64,000 bases of DNA from Oenanthe sinensis (GCA_028671895.1 JAPMAC010000197.1:5895001-5959000); one strand, 5' to 3'; positions 11,358 through 22,106 are shown, numbered from the stretch's first letter. The notes: generated by a model from the letters alone, not told the origin. A program made the numbers and translations.

Positions 11358-13106
11358 CTAACAAGAGCCGGAATCGGACTCAGGATCAGAGGAGACAATC
11401 ACCGGCTCATCGGGCAACGGTTCCCGAGTGACCGGGTCGTCGGTAGCATCCAAGAGCAAAGCCTGATAATCCATGCCTGCCTTGTGAGCAGCAAGAATAG
11501 CCTCATCGTAGCCTGCCGTGAAGAACCGTTCTTCGGACCTCAGGAGCAGCTTCCTGTCCTTCTTCGCCTGCTTTTTTAGCTGACGCAACTCTCCCCTCTT
11601 CCGGCCAAGCTTCTCCTCAAGCTGTCTCTTCGAATCCACCTAATCTTTCTTCTCCTCGGTCAAGGTAGTATTTGAGAGCTCCAAGGTAGCATTCTTAGAG
11701 GCCAATTCGCCCACTTGAGTCTTTAGACCATCCCGAACTTCTTCCACCTGCCTGATTCGGGATGTCAAGTCCTTGACTTTTTCGGACACAGAGACAGCCC
11801 AAGGAACGACCTGAAAAAAGTGACTTGGTCAGCATAAAACAAGGGACTCGACCTAAAAGGGTCCGGACAGCAAAGGAAACATACCAAACTCAGGTGCCCG
11901 ATAAGATCGGCACATGACTCTACAGCATCACTCGACTCATAAAGAGCCCGATCATGAGGCATCACAAAAGAGTTGCATAAATCTCGACCAATGTTCCTGG
12001 ACTCGGACGAGGCATGGGCCCCGAACTGATCCCCTTCCATCAACGCCCAACTTGGTCGATAGGTCTTCAATTAATTCTCATCTTCCACAACCCGAGGTCG
12101 CTTCTCCGAAACATGAGGCGAACCTTGGATGACAATGGGCTCCACCACCCTTGGCCGAGGGCTTCGAGTCACTTCGGGAGTCTTTTGCTCAGTAGGGGTT
12201 GAGGGATTGGCTGAGGAGGTGGGTTGAGCAGCACGCTGGGCTTTTCTCTCAGCTATTCTCCGGGCCACATCAGCTCGGGAAGACACTGTACAAAAGGAAA
12301 AGAACATTGTTAGACGGGTGTAAGATCAAAACAAAATTCTCAAACACGTAAATGAAAAGGTCAGGATACCCAGAGGTCCTAGAGCCACTTTGGATCCCGA
12401 CTGATTGAGGCCTTAATGCGGTTTTCTGGTTCCTCAGGTCGACAAACCAAGGCATAATCAGCCTCATCATCCTCGTCTAGGTCAGGCATGACTATCGAAC
12501 GAGGGTCGACTTCTCTCCAAACAGAAAATTCTCGAACTTGGGGACCCGAGATAAACAGCCAATGGTCGTGAGCCCCTTTGTTGTTCGAATTCGGTTGGCA
12601 CCATTCCCCCCGACCCGATCTTCGGGTAATGTTATAAAACCCGTCACTTCTCGGGTTCTTTCTAAAATCATAATGATGCCAGAACAAAGTTGTCCTAGGA
12701 GGAATTCCCTTGGCTAAACAACGATGAACGAAAGTATTTATGTGGATGAATCCGTTCGGGTCCAATTGACCAAGGGCGATCTCCATCTGCCTGAATAATC
12801 GTTTGAGCAAGGGAAGTAGGGGAAACTTCAACCCGCAATAGAAGGAAAACGTTGACAAGCCAATAGCCACATCACCCCTTCCCGAGGGAGGCGTAGGAGT
12901 GTGGTAGATTTTGTCTTCGGGACGAGGAGTAAAAAAGAAGTAATCCTCAGGAAACTCATATTTTTCCCGAACGCCCCGGACGTCATCCCGAGTTAGAACC
13001 GAGGGAAGGTTGGTTGCCGGGAATGAAGATGAGTTAAAGTGAGTTCGGGCGCTATACCCCCGAGGCCGAGAAGGGCCTGCCCTTTGATCGGGTCGGTCCA
13101 TGGAAC
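11358..13106 (-). pseudogene. Antisense gene of the Tat element, Transposase_28-like domain plus coiled coil, three coding exons
   Basis: The coding start is the ATG at 13,101. Exon A (13,106-12,370) starts just after a pyrimidine-rich TTGCAG acceptor and encodes a Pro/Arg-rich start, then a region (FPLLPLLKRLF, QLDPNGFIHI, TLFWHHYDF) that resembles the plant family Pfam calls 'putative gypsy type transposon' (Transposase_28). An 84-nt intron (12,369-12,286) and a 74-nt intron with GTATGT donor (11,884-11,811) follow. Exons B and C give a low-complexity linker and a heptad-rich Lys/Glu coiled coil ending in an acidic Ser-rich tail. The B-C junction is in phase; the A-B junction is off by one base, suggesting an indel. 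Stops at 12,379, 12,071 and 11,640 break it. Function is unknown; antisense genes of this kind are known from Grande-type elements. The family name is from memory and not searched. Confidence 0.75.
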
Positions 13107-13741
13107 CTGCAAGAGAAAACCTATTAGACAAGCACTCGGGGATATTCGAAGATAATAAAAAGAATGAGACATGAGACCATTTCCCCGAGTACAGTCTGCT
13201 ATTCCGAGAAAGAACGAACATGAGGTCGAAGATACCTCGGTCGGATATGATGATCGAAACATGGACGGTTTGGACACAGCACTAATCCCGAACATCAACT
13301 TGCATGGAATGGAAGTGTATACAAAAGTAAAATACTTGAAAATTCCCGAAGCGAATACAAATGACCGAAGGATGCTCTATTCGGTCAGCAGCGAACAACT
13401 GAAGCAATGCTGCATTATTTATGGATAATGGGACTGCAGTTGCATTTCGTGCTACCAAAAAAAAAACTCACGGGAGGCACAACTTCTTGAGGTACTATCT
13501 TAAAATATTTGGATACTCGAGAATTTGAATTGTCCAAAAAATGCTTGAGTAGCATTTGTTACCATTTAATCTTGCTCTCGATTTTTCAATTCAAACTAGA
13601 AAAAAAATGCCTGTACTAATTGTCCAAAACATGCATGCACGTGTGTACATTTTTGTACTAATATTTATAAAGGCATGTGTTTCATTTTATAAATAAATAT
13701 GCATGTGATGAGTGGACTTGCCACCAAAAAATAATAATAAT

Positions 13742-13813
<72 letters not shown>

Positions 13814-13911
13814 ACATAAAAAAAAATGGTGCATATTTGGTATGCTCTCGATACCAAAGGTACGTTATTATAATGCCACTTGGCTATCCTTGTAAGTACC
13901 TTATTAAGAGA

Positions 13912-13961
<50 letters not shown>

Positions 13962-15096
13962 TCTTTCTCAAAATAAAAATCTTATTTATTATTTTAAAAA
14001 ATAATATTTGGTCTCAAATTTCTGAAATAAATATTAAGTTTTAAATAAGTAATAATAATAAGTTACTTATTATTTATTTTAAGGGAAGCCAAAAGAGCCT
14101 ATTACTCTCGGAAACCCGTTATTAATTTATTATGGGCACCACACTAATAATACTAATAAAAAGTACATTAGTTCTATAAGATTTACTGGGGCCATGCTGC
14201 TATTAGTAAGATAGGTACATGTGCCTAGTTTTCAAATCTTAACTCAAAAAATCAAAGAGCTAGTATAGAATGGAAATGTACACACAAACAAGCCTTGAAA
14301 ATTCCCGAAGCGAAAGCAAATGGGAATAACCGAGGGAGGCTTTGTTCGGGCAAGTACAAATGCTCGTGGCACGAACAAATGATACTGGTTTGGTGATAAA
14401 AAAGTGATATAAAATATTAATATTCCTGTGGTTCACGTTGCACTCCGAACCGAGCAAGACATCTTTTATTGGAAAGAAATTTATTAACAAGTATTCAACT
14501 GGTGGCTGTGAAAGTGATTACAAAAGCACGTGGCAGGATCCCTCAAATACTTTTTCGTGGTCTTGCCTGCCTAGTTATTTTAAAATGATATTAAGGTGTT
14601 GCTCGGAGGAGTATTCAAGATTACCTGACTCGCGACTACACACGCTCGGGGTTCGGTAATATTTTATATAGCATTCCCTGCTACCAGTAGTACACTAATG
14701 TATAAGACGCATCACGCACATGCTAGTACACTACTGTGGTATCTTTCAAGACTTAAAAAATTCACATACATTCAATATCATGTCAAGCCGTCAAAGTGTT
14801 TCCCGAACACATATTCAAACATCCCGAGGGCATACTCATGGTTCCGAGGACTGTTCTACAAATGGGGATTTATCCCGAACTACATTCATGCCCTCCCAGT
14901 GCCCAGTTTTGTTCAAAAAACTCAATGGAAACCCACTCTTTGCCGAAATATGTTAAAACAGCACAGGTACCAAGGAAAACACAGGAACAAATGACTCAAA
15001 AACAACGGCTGCGACACACATTCACACAGAACCCAAGAGAAAAATAAAAAAAACTAAAGAAAGAATGTACAAACGAGATGCATTGAAGAATCTTAC
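13107..15096 (-). other. Long 5' UTR intron of the antisense gene (predicted)
   Basis: On the minus strand a GTAAGA donor at 15,096 and a TTGCAG acceptor ending at 13,107 would define a 1,990-nt intron ahead of the ATG. It contains two (TA)n tracts at 13,746-13,808 and 13,918-13,958 and no open frame worth calling. The prediction rests on splice consensus and position only. Confidence 0.4.
13306..14336. repeat. Duplicated ~66-bp segment flanking an AT-rich, microsatellite-bearing stretch
   Basis: The segment at 13,306-13,371 ('ttgaaaattcccgaagcga' in the middle) recurs at 14,268-14,336 with small changes. Between them lie about 900 bp, much more AT-rich than the rest of the gypsy element, with long (TA)n runs. 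This looks like a later insertion or slippage product inside the element. Confidence 0.5.
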
Positions 15097-15224
15097 TTGT
15101 TGAAGGGCTGACGACGAAGAAACAGCAAGTTCCGACGACCTGGTTTCCAAGACTCTACAGACTCTTGCACAGGCGGTGGGTTTGCACGGGAGCAAGTATG
15201 TAAAAAGAGGGGTTTAAGGCATAC

Positions 15225-15231
15225 ATATATA
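15225..15231 (-). promoter_or_regulatory. TATA box for the antisense gene (predicted)
   Basis: On the minus strand CTATATATGTATG sits about 130 bases upstream of the predicted GTAAGA donor. This gives a short non-coding first exon of about 100 nt (roughly 15,197-15,097). It would let the antisense gene be transcribed independently of the LTR. Confidence 0.4.
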
Positions 15232-15503
15232 GAAAGCTCCAACAGCGGAGATCAAAAGACCATTGGATATCCCCTTTAGGATCGCGACACCTGGATGCTC
15301 ATAGACAACTGTGCCCATCTTCTAAAAAGTCGTGTCACTTGAAAAATCCATACTGTTCAGATAGCCAAAATCTATCCCGAACCTTTGGGAACCTACCCCG
15401 AGATCTCCAAGTTTTTCAAAAGCAACGTATGGTTTAAATTCCGCATTAAACGGTCGTGGTTCCCGAACAAATCGAACGAAGCCCTCAGTCATACTTATAT
15501 GAT

Positions 15504-15518
15504 CGAGGACTGGGGACA
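15504..15518 (+). other. Polypurine tract of the gypsy element
   Basis: GAGGACTGGGGACA lies directly before the 3' LTR, where plus-strand DNA synthesis is primed. It is purine-rich with two pyrimidine interruptions. Confidence 0.6.
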
Positions 15519-16014
15519 TGTTGGATGAGGACCCGCTACTAAACCCGATTGAACCCAAGCCTGCTTCAGTAGACCGGGTTGACTCGATGGAGGCCCAAGG
15601 TCCAAGCCCACAACCAAGTCAGACCCATTAGACTCAATTGTGGCGGATAAAACGGAAAATGTGCGCAACTGATTGCAACGTTCACCTCAACAACGTGCCT
15701 CCGCCTTACGTTCCATGATCGACCACCACCTCCTGAATGAGGCCTATATAAGGACCAATGATTGCACTTGTTAAGTTTAATCACACTTTTATACACACAT
15801 CACATACTTGCAGCATATTCATAGTTTAAAGATATTTTTGTGCGTTCTTGTTTACTCATTCAAGGGCCGGATAAATTTATTCTCACGCCGGAGGTGAATC
15901 GGGGGGCACAACCCTCGCATTCTTCTCATTTACAGGTTGTCCGATGACTGCTTCAAGTGGCCCGAACTCATCAACCTATCGTTCATCTTACTCTGCAGAA
16001 ATCTGGTCATAACA
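15519..16014 (+). repeat. 3' LTR of the gypsy element
   Basis: This LTR is 496 bp, matching 4,285-4,780 with about nine substitutions and no indel, with TATA at 15,745. It is followed at once by the AATAT target repeat. Confidence 0.95.
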
Positions 16015-16059
16015 AATATATATGCTATTTTAAATTTAGAGTTTTGTATCACATCATTA

Positions 16060-16440
16060 ATATATAGAATCTTGAAGAAGTTCAGTGGTCCATTGTGTGT
16101 AATGGAATTGAAGAAGTTGGAATGCTCAGCATCATCAGGTAAAGGATCAAAATTTTCAGTGTTAAACTGTAAGTTACGATTCCAGTCCTGATCCGTTACC
16201 CGAAAATCTCTGTTTTCTAAAGAAGATGAAAAAGCCAAATTATCTGCATCGAATGTATCGACACCTGAGTGATAACATACAAGCAGTGCATCAAGATTCA
16301 ATTCTGGGCTTGCCGTTAAAACGTGTCCTTGGAATGTTCATGTAGAAATGGAGTCCAATTGCTATAGGGTTCAACAATAGAGTCTAGTTCTAATATGAGT
16401 GCACTATTTGTTTTAAGTAAAATAAACCTTTCAACCATTT
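16060..16440 (-). pseudogene. Exon-like fragment of an unrecognised gene
   Basis: On the minus strand a frame is open from about 16,335 to 16,060. It encodes NLDALLVCYHSGVDTFDAD, then a stretch rich in Asn, Asp and Phe (DWNRNLQFNTENFDPLPDD, SITHNGPLNFF). Composition is protein-like and unlike the surrounding repeat, which lacks this segment in other copies (26,230 and 40,400 continue differently). A stop, or a frame change, precedes it near 16,340. It may be a captured host exon. I do not recognise the family. Confidence 0.4.
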
Positions 16441-17079
16441 TTAATTAATTAAAAATGAATAGATAATTTATTTCTTAATTAAGACAAATATTTTGCAACA
16501 CCAATTTTAATAATTAATATCTTAATATTTTAGTACGGGTAAAAAATAACTCAAATTCAAATCACTTCCAAAAATTATGGAAAAATTATATGAAGATACT
16601 GGTTATGGTAGTCAAGTGCAGCAAGTTCAGGTCTCGTAGAGTGTGGCAAAAAGTGTTAATTCTAGTCTACCTTTATAAATCATAATTCGTTGAAGCATGT
16701 GGTGGAAGCACCTAGGCCTCCATTTTAAATATTGAATAAGGAACCTTGCTAGCTTGACTAAATTATAAAAGAGTGATTTATTCTAAAAATTACAGACGGA
16801 CACACATGATTCAGCCTCTTTTTCATTCTATTTATCAGAAAATCTTTTTCTTTTGTCAAGTTATCTTCAATTTATACTATTACAATTTGAGGATATTTGC
16901 TAATATTTGGCTTTATGTTTGCCTTTGCATTATTGGTATTCAAAATCTTCCAGAAATAGTATTAGTAATAACAACTAGTCTGAATAAAGAAATACATGCT
17001 TTAAAAAGTTGACAAAACAAGCAAATTGTGGGATCCTTAATGTATAAACAAGGCGGGCCGATTTGATGTACATTGTATG
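16441..17079 (+). repeat. Family U block X, copy 1, left part
   Basis: This begins with a short relic ending 'aagacaaatattttgcaaca' (the end of the reverse LTR family seen intact at 45,363-46,927), then a non-coding stretch. A third-module copy follows, reading GYGSQVQQVQ near 16,600. Equivalent segments start at 46,928 and 51,206. No intact coding region. Confidence 0.65.
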
Positions 17080-18203
17080 TGTTAGGAATCTACATGTAAT
17101 TTGATGATAACTTTAATCTTGGATTCATAAAAAATTTAATTGATGTAACTGATCAATTTATATGAAAATTATAAATATCAATTGACCAGGAAACCATTTA
17201 TCAGTTGAAATGTTTATATGAATCAACTGATAATTTGGATTATAGCATAGGTTTACTTGGTCCATTTCAATCGATAATTAAGGTGTAAGTCGATTGATAT
17301 TATTCTCATCAATTGATGTGGGAGTCGATTGATATAGGTCATCAACTAATGTATAATTTATACTGTCAAATTGTAAATATTTGAAGGTAGGAAATTATTC
17401 AAGTGAAAGATGATCAATTGATATTGAAGCATCGATGGATAGAAGATCAATTGAAGAATCCAAGTCAAGTATTGAAGACCATCAACTGATATGAAGACCG
17501 ATGGATTGATATATCGATTGATAACATCGATAAGTCATCATTTATCAATCGATGGATAAAAAGATCAATCGAAGAAGAATATCAGTTGATGGATAAAAGA
17601 AAAAATCAATTAATATGCTTAACAGTAAATTATTAATTGTTTGAGACAAACAAGTTCACAAGTTGACAATCAAAAGCACACCTATGGAAGACAGTCTATG
17701 ATGATGTGAATACTCAAAAATAAGTTGTCTTTCCAACCTTTTTCTGAAATAGAAAAAAGGCAAATGGAAAGATAGAATTGAAACAATCCTAGTTTAGATT
17801 AATAGTTTTATATTCTTTCTAGGAATTGTAAAAGTACTTGTAGTATATAAACAATTGTGCTAGCATTGTTAGAAATATACATGTTAGATAGTATCTTTTG
17901 AATCAACTGTTTAGCCTTAGAGCACTTTATAAGAACCGTTTATTTATTTTCTAACCTTGTAAAAATGCAGCTGAGTTTTATTAACTCAGATAATTTAAGC
18001 AGAAATATACACCGATGAAAAACCCAATCCATCAGTAATTTTAAATATCTTTGTTCATGTTAATTTTCAGTTTCACTTGTTCACTTACATATTCTCTTAA
18101 ATACTCAAATCAAAAGGAAGAAACATGAAAACAGAAAAGTATTGGTGATTTGTATTCAACCCCCCTCCTACAAATAATATTGACATTTTTCTAGGAAATA
18201 ACA
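17080..18203 (+). mobile_element. Solo LTR, copy 1
   Basis: This 1,124-bp segment begins TGTTAGGAATC, ends AATAACA, and is flanked by GTATG at 17,075-17,079 and 18,204-18,208. There is a TATATAA box at 17,844-17,850. A 'tattcaacccccctcctac' phrase near the right end is a common ending of plant copia LTRs. There is no internal region, so it is a solo LTR left by recombination. The left half is packed with about 20 variants of 'atcaattgat', 'tcgattgatat' and 'atcagttgatgg'. Copies at 47,635 and 51,933 sit at the same site of the surrounding repeat. Confidence 0.8.
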
Positions 18204-18239
18204 GTATGTCTTCTAAGCAGAATATTTTAATATCAAATG

Positions 18240-19408
18240 TAGAAGCATATACTTGTCTCCATTTTAAATTTTGATTGAGGAAACTAGCTAGCTTGACAAA
18301 ATATTTTGATTAGGGATGAAATCAGTGACTAAATTATAAAAGATTGATTTATTCTATACATTATAAATGCACATAATTCAACTTCAGTTTCATTCCATTT
18401 ATCAGGAAATCTTCTTTTTTTAGTCCAGTTACCTTCAATTTAGACTATTGCAGTGTGAAGATGTTTGCTAATAGTTGGATTTGCCTTTGCATTACTGGAA
18501 TTCAAAATCTTCTAGAAATAGTATTAGTAATGTGGCAGGTCCGCTCATTGCCGCATGTATGGTTGTTCTGACGGCAACTTCGTTTACTAATGATGAGTTT
18601 GAACGTTTAACATCCGAGGATCATCAGGTTCAGGCACAAGAAATGTTAATTCTAGTCTTCCTTTAACACTTGTAGTTCCTCCTAACTATCTTCCTACGTC
18701 TCAGCCTGATGATCCTCATATGTTAAACGTTCAAACTCGGAATTAGTAAACGAAATTACCATCAGAACAACCATACGTGCGGCAATGAGCGAATCTCCCA
18801 TATTACTAATACTATTTCTAGAAGATTTTGAATTCCAATAATGAAAAGGCAGACGCAAAGCCAAATATTAGCAAACATCTTGACACTATAATACTCTAAA
18901 TTGAAGATAACTTGACCAAAAAAAGAAGATTTCAGATAAATAGAATGAAATAGAAGTTCAATCAATCAATCGTTTATAATTTTGTCACTGATTTCATCCT
19001 TTATCAAAAAAAATTATCAAGCTAGCTAGTTTCGTGAATCAACATTTAAGAAGGAGGCCTCAGTGCTTCCACCTCATGCAAACAAATCAGCTGGAAATGG
19101 ATAATTAGGAGTAACTACGTGAGACAAAGGAATAGTAACCCCAATACTTCTTGTCACACCAGATGATTGGGGGACGTGAATTATAATGTTGCTCACCATA
19201 ATATTGCTAAGACAAATGGAAAATCATCAATTTAATAGTTAAGTTTTATTTGCTAATTTTATTTTCAAATCAGTATACATAATCCTAAATATCATATATT
19301 TCAATGATCACATATAATGTTACAAAAAGATAATAACTTGAAATAAAAATAATTATAAAAGAGTGACGATTTTAATGATAATATAGATATTTGTGTGTGT
19401 AAAAGATA
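18240..19408. repeat. Head-to-head copies of the third and second U modules (palindrome)
   Basis: A plus-strand copy of the third module (18,240-18,680, with MWQ- and TSFTNDEFERLTSEDH-like readings near 18,530-18,640) is followed after about 40 bp by its inverted copy (18,720-19,020). The reversed second module (19,025-19,200) and the intron-1-like spacer (19,200-19,408) come next. The spacer is interrupted at 19,409 by the CACTA element and resumes at 25,438. The arms can form a hairpin. No intact gene. Confidence 0.65.
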
Positions 19409-19770
19409 TTTTACAAGAAAAACAGAATCATTCAACGCTTTTGCACCGTTGTCTGGCATCTCAATTTTCCGTAGTCTATTGAGGTGCCGTGTGATTGCGA
19501 TCAAACAACGCTTGTTTAAACTGTTATACGAAGAAAGGAACACAACGGTTCACCGGGCTTGTTATAATATAGAAAAGACAACGGGTCCTATAACCGTTGT
19601 CCAAAAGATTACAGAACAACGCCCCATGTTCTGGACACCGTTGTATAACACCTAAAAACAACAACGCTATGGTTCAAAACTCTTGTCTGAAATGAAGTCA
19701 GTCAAGTGTTTTAAAAACTGTTATTGTTTCTTATTCCAAGAACTGTTATTGTAGTTTTCTATAGACAACG
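19409..19770. repeat. Left subterminal repeats of the CACTA element
   Basis: Short motifs such as 'caccgttgt', 'acaacgctt', 'acaacggttcacc' and 'ataaccgttgtcc' recur every 20-40 bp in both orientations. In CACTA elements such motifs are the binding sites for the element-encoded protein. That role is family knowledge, not tested here. Confidence 0.7.
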
Positions 19771-19989
19771 ATTTTATTCCTTTTAATGCGTTGTATTTAT
19801 TTTATTTACACAACTAGCACAAGATGAAATATTTTATACTGTGTGTTGTGTTTCTCTATATTAGACAATGGTTTATGTACATAAAAAATGATTTTAAATA
19901 ATACCCCTAACCAAATAATGAATCAATAAATTTATCAATATAAAAATTTCTAATTGATCTACACTTTCAATGTAAAAATTACATACATA

Positions 19990-20840
19990 GCAATCTCATG
20001 TCTCTACAAGTCCTACAAATTTTTAATGTAAAAATTGCATACATAATCATCTCTATAACAATTTTCATGTCTTTGGCATTTGCAGCATGTAACTCTAATA
20101 GATGGGAATCTGTCAAGATCTCTTGTTCTCCAGAAGTCCATGGTTCACCATTCACAAGCACATCCTCAACAAAAGATTCTGCTCTTATCTATATGAGTCA
20201 TGTTAAGCAATAAGTAATCCTTAAAAATACTTTATACGCAGATAATTATTGACTGTTTTATGCATAACTTCATACCTCTTCACTAGAAATGTGGTGAAAG
20301 TGTTATAATCAAAACCAATTGATTAGAAGAGAGAGAGCAAGAGCTGCTCAAGAGATACAAGAAACCGATACAAAACACAACATTGCTTTATCAGGTAAGT
20401 ACATAGCATTGCTTTATCAGGCAAGTACATGGGCAAAGTGGAGGTTCTTGTCAAGGCTAATTTTCAAGTTGAACAAGAAACAAGAATGGAAGTTAAACAA
20501 GAAACAAGGGTGGTGAAAGTGAAGTTAGCAGTTCGATCAGTATCAAGATATATCCACAATGGCTGGGTTTAGATAATCATTAAGAGAACAACACAGGCCC
20601 ATATGTATCGGCCATTTTACTACCCATGTCATTATGTATTTCTGATTCCTAGTTTATTACCTAAAATGTGGTTGGCTGTGAAAAGGACCATGTCTTTGTC
20701 GTTATTATGTACTCGGCCATATAATGTGCGAGAGAGCACCTTATCCTCTTATGTAAGGAATTCTATCCGAGTTCTCCCAATGCAATTTATTTTGAGCTAT
20801 GCAATCATTAGCCTCATCAATAATACACTAGAACATTGAT
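19990..20840. other. CACTA interior, unassigned segment with short open frames
   Basis: On the minus strand, about 20,180-19,990 reads NGEPWTSGEQEILTDSHLL then HAANAKDMK. This is protein-like and could be another captured exon, family unrecognised. On the plus strand short frames at 20,319-20,516 and 20,603-20,839 show no family features. The former has a repeated 'acaagaaacaag' segment. No confident gene. Confidence 0.3.
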
Positions 20841-20916
20841 ATTTTCTGCTAATTTTTATCATACAATTATAGAATGTAAAAGAAGTAGCATAATTACCCG
20901 TTCCACATTTCCACAA

Positions 20917-21030
20917 GAACCAAAAGATCCTCCCCATATGCTTCCATGCTACTACTTTTGCCACTAATAATTTCTAGTAAGAACGCCAAAACTGTATACA
21001 TCTGCATATTCAGGAGCCAGGTATCCCCTG
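20917..21030 (-). pseudogene. Captured receptor-like kinase fragment, subdomains VIII-IX
   Basis: The minus strand encodes GYLAPEYA, directly followed by DVYSFGVL and, after a small frameshift, LEIISGKSSSMEAYGEDL. These are the activation-loop end (APE) and the subdomain IX Asp of a plant receptor-like kinase. The residues normally found between APEYA and DVYSFG are missing. The segment ends at a possible GTAATT donor near 20,899. It lacks the ATP-binding lobe, so it cannot be an active kinase. It may come from a different kinase gene than the fragment at 21.4-22.1 kb. Confidence 0.75.
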
Positions 21031-21389
21031 AAGAAGCAAAGAGGCAATTTAGGACTTACCAAAAATGAGTAAAACCAGAACAAAGTTAAATAATGAGAGA
21101 GATACGTTAAATTATATCAGGCAGAAGTGTTGAAGAAAATTTAAGCGTGGATGCAAGTACAAGTACATGCTTCAGAGCTGACATATCACTACAAGAAAAA
21201 TAGGATCATACTAATACATGTTGTACTTGCATTAGGTACCAGAGATTTAAATTGAATGAGTTTTCGCATTGCTTCCAGAGAATATTTGTTATAAACAAAA
21301 CTACACACAACAGAAAAATATGGAGAGACCTTATACAAGTCTAAAACTTACAACAATTTGTGGAGGATATTCTCTAAGTATATGTAGTT

Positions 21390-22106
21390 TTGGTTAACTC
21401 ATCCAACAATTTGCCTGTACATGGCAAGCACCTTTACAGCAACCATATCCCCAGAAGGCATTTTCGCTTTATACACTGGACCAAAGGCTCCCAGCCCCAA
21501 AATAGTTGTGAAGTTCTGTGTAGCTTTCTGGACATCCCTGAAGAAGTTTTCATGTTATCAAATATTTACACAATATTAAAAATATTGGTATAGAAGAAAC
21601 GAAAGCTAATTATAGACTGAGCTCATAAGTCGACTTAAGTTCAACAAAATAATCCCTGCTTATACACAGTTTAGTCGCACATAAATGTTAGGTTACACTC
21701 TGTCACTGGTGGACACAGGGCAATGTTAGCTTCTATTTGAAGTCGGAATACATTTACCAAGAACTAAGGGTTTTTCAATCAGGTCATCAAAATTAAGTTT
21801 GTCTTTTCCAACATATATTCTACTTGTAACGTATAAACAGAAAAACGAATAGACTAAAACTTGTCTTCACTTTCAGATCAGGAAAAAAACATACTTGTAA
21901 GGATATCTAGGTATACCACTTGTGGGAGTAATCTTATCCTTGCTATGGTGACTCCACCATAAATGCTGAGATGTCTTTGCAGGATGGTCTACAACATTAA
22001 CGGTAATAGAATCAGAGAATGATGCACTTGATTCAAAGCTTGTGCCCCGATTATCGGTACGTATAGGAAGAGTTGACAGGGATCGTTCATTTGTTTGACA
22101 AGGCAT
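21390..22106 (-). pseudogene. Captured CRLK-like kinase gene fragment with a retained intron
   Basis: Exon 1 (22,106-21,895) encodes a Ser-rich juxtamembrane region with SFESSASF, WWSHHSKDK and GIPRYPYK. Exon 2 (21,537-about 21,390) encodes DVQKATQNFT, the glycine loop LGLGAFGPVYKAKMPSG and AVKVL with the ATP-binding Lys. Between them is a 357-nt intron with GTATG donor at 21,894 and TTCTTCAG acceptor ending at 21,538. Joining them is in phase. The order and wording resemble the calcium/calmodulin-regulated receptor-like kinases (CRLK) of plants, from memory. Kinase subdomains after II are absent. The intron shows the capture was of genomic DNA, not of a processed transcript. Confidence 0.8.

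Larger units (their letters stand above)
4285..16014 (+). mobile_element. Ty3/gypsy LTR retrotransposon, Tat lineage, full length
   Basis: The element is 11.7 kb, with 496-bp LTRs at both ends, each starting TG and ending CA, and flanked by AATAT at 4,280-4,284 and 16,015-16,019. Order inside: primer site, gag, protease, reverse transcriptase, RNase H, a second RNase H, integrase, then about 5 kb with an antisense gene before the polypurine tract. The second RNase H before integrase and the antisense ORF after pol are hallmarks of the plant Tat clade (Grande and Retand relatives). By eye the two LTRs differ at about nine positions in 496, so it is fairly young. Its proteins are broken by stops, so it is not autonomous now. 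It sits inside the right arm of a family U repeat. Confidence 0.95.

Noticed and set aside
11358..13221. Antisense gene as a real transposase
   Set aside because: The Pfam-style family name includes 'transposase', but no DDE triad or other catalytic motif is visible and the gene lies inside an LTR element. Kept as a protein of unknown function.
13677..13971. Frames made of alternating Ile and Tyr on both strands
   Set aside because: They are translations of (TA)n microsatellites, as at 45,290-45,574 and 2,090-2,135.
20917..22106. A functional receptor-like kinase gene
   Set aside because: The catalytic loop, DFG and most subdomains are missing, there is a frameshift, and it lies inside a CACTA element.
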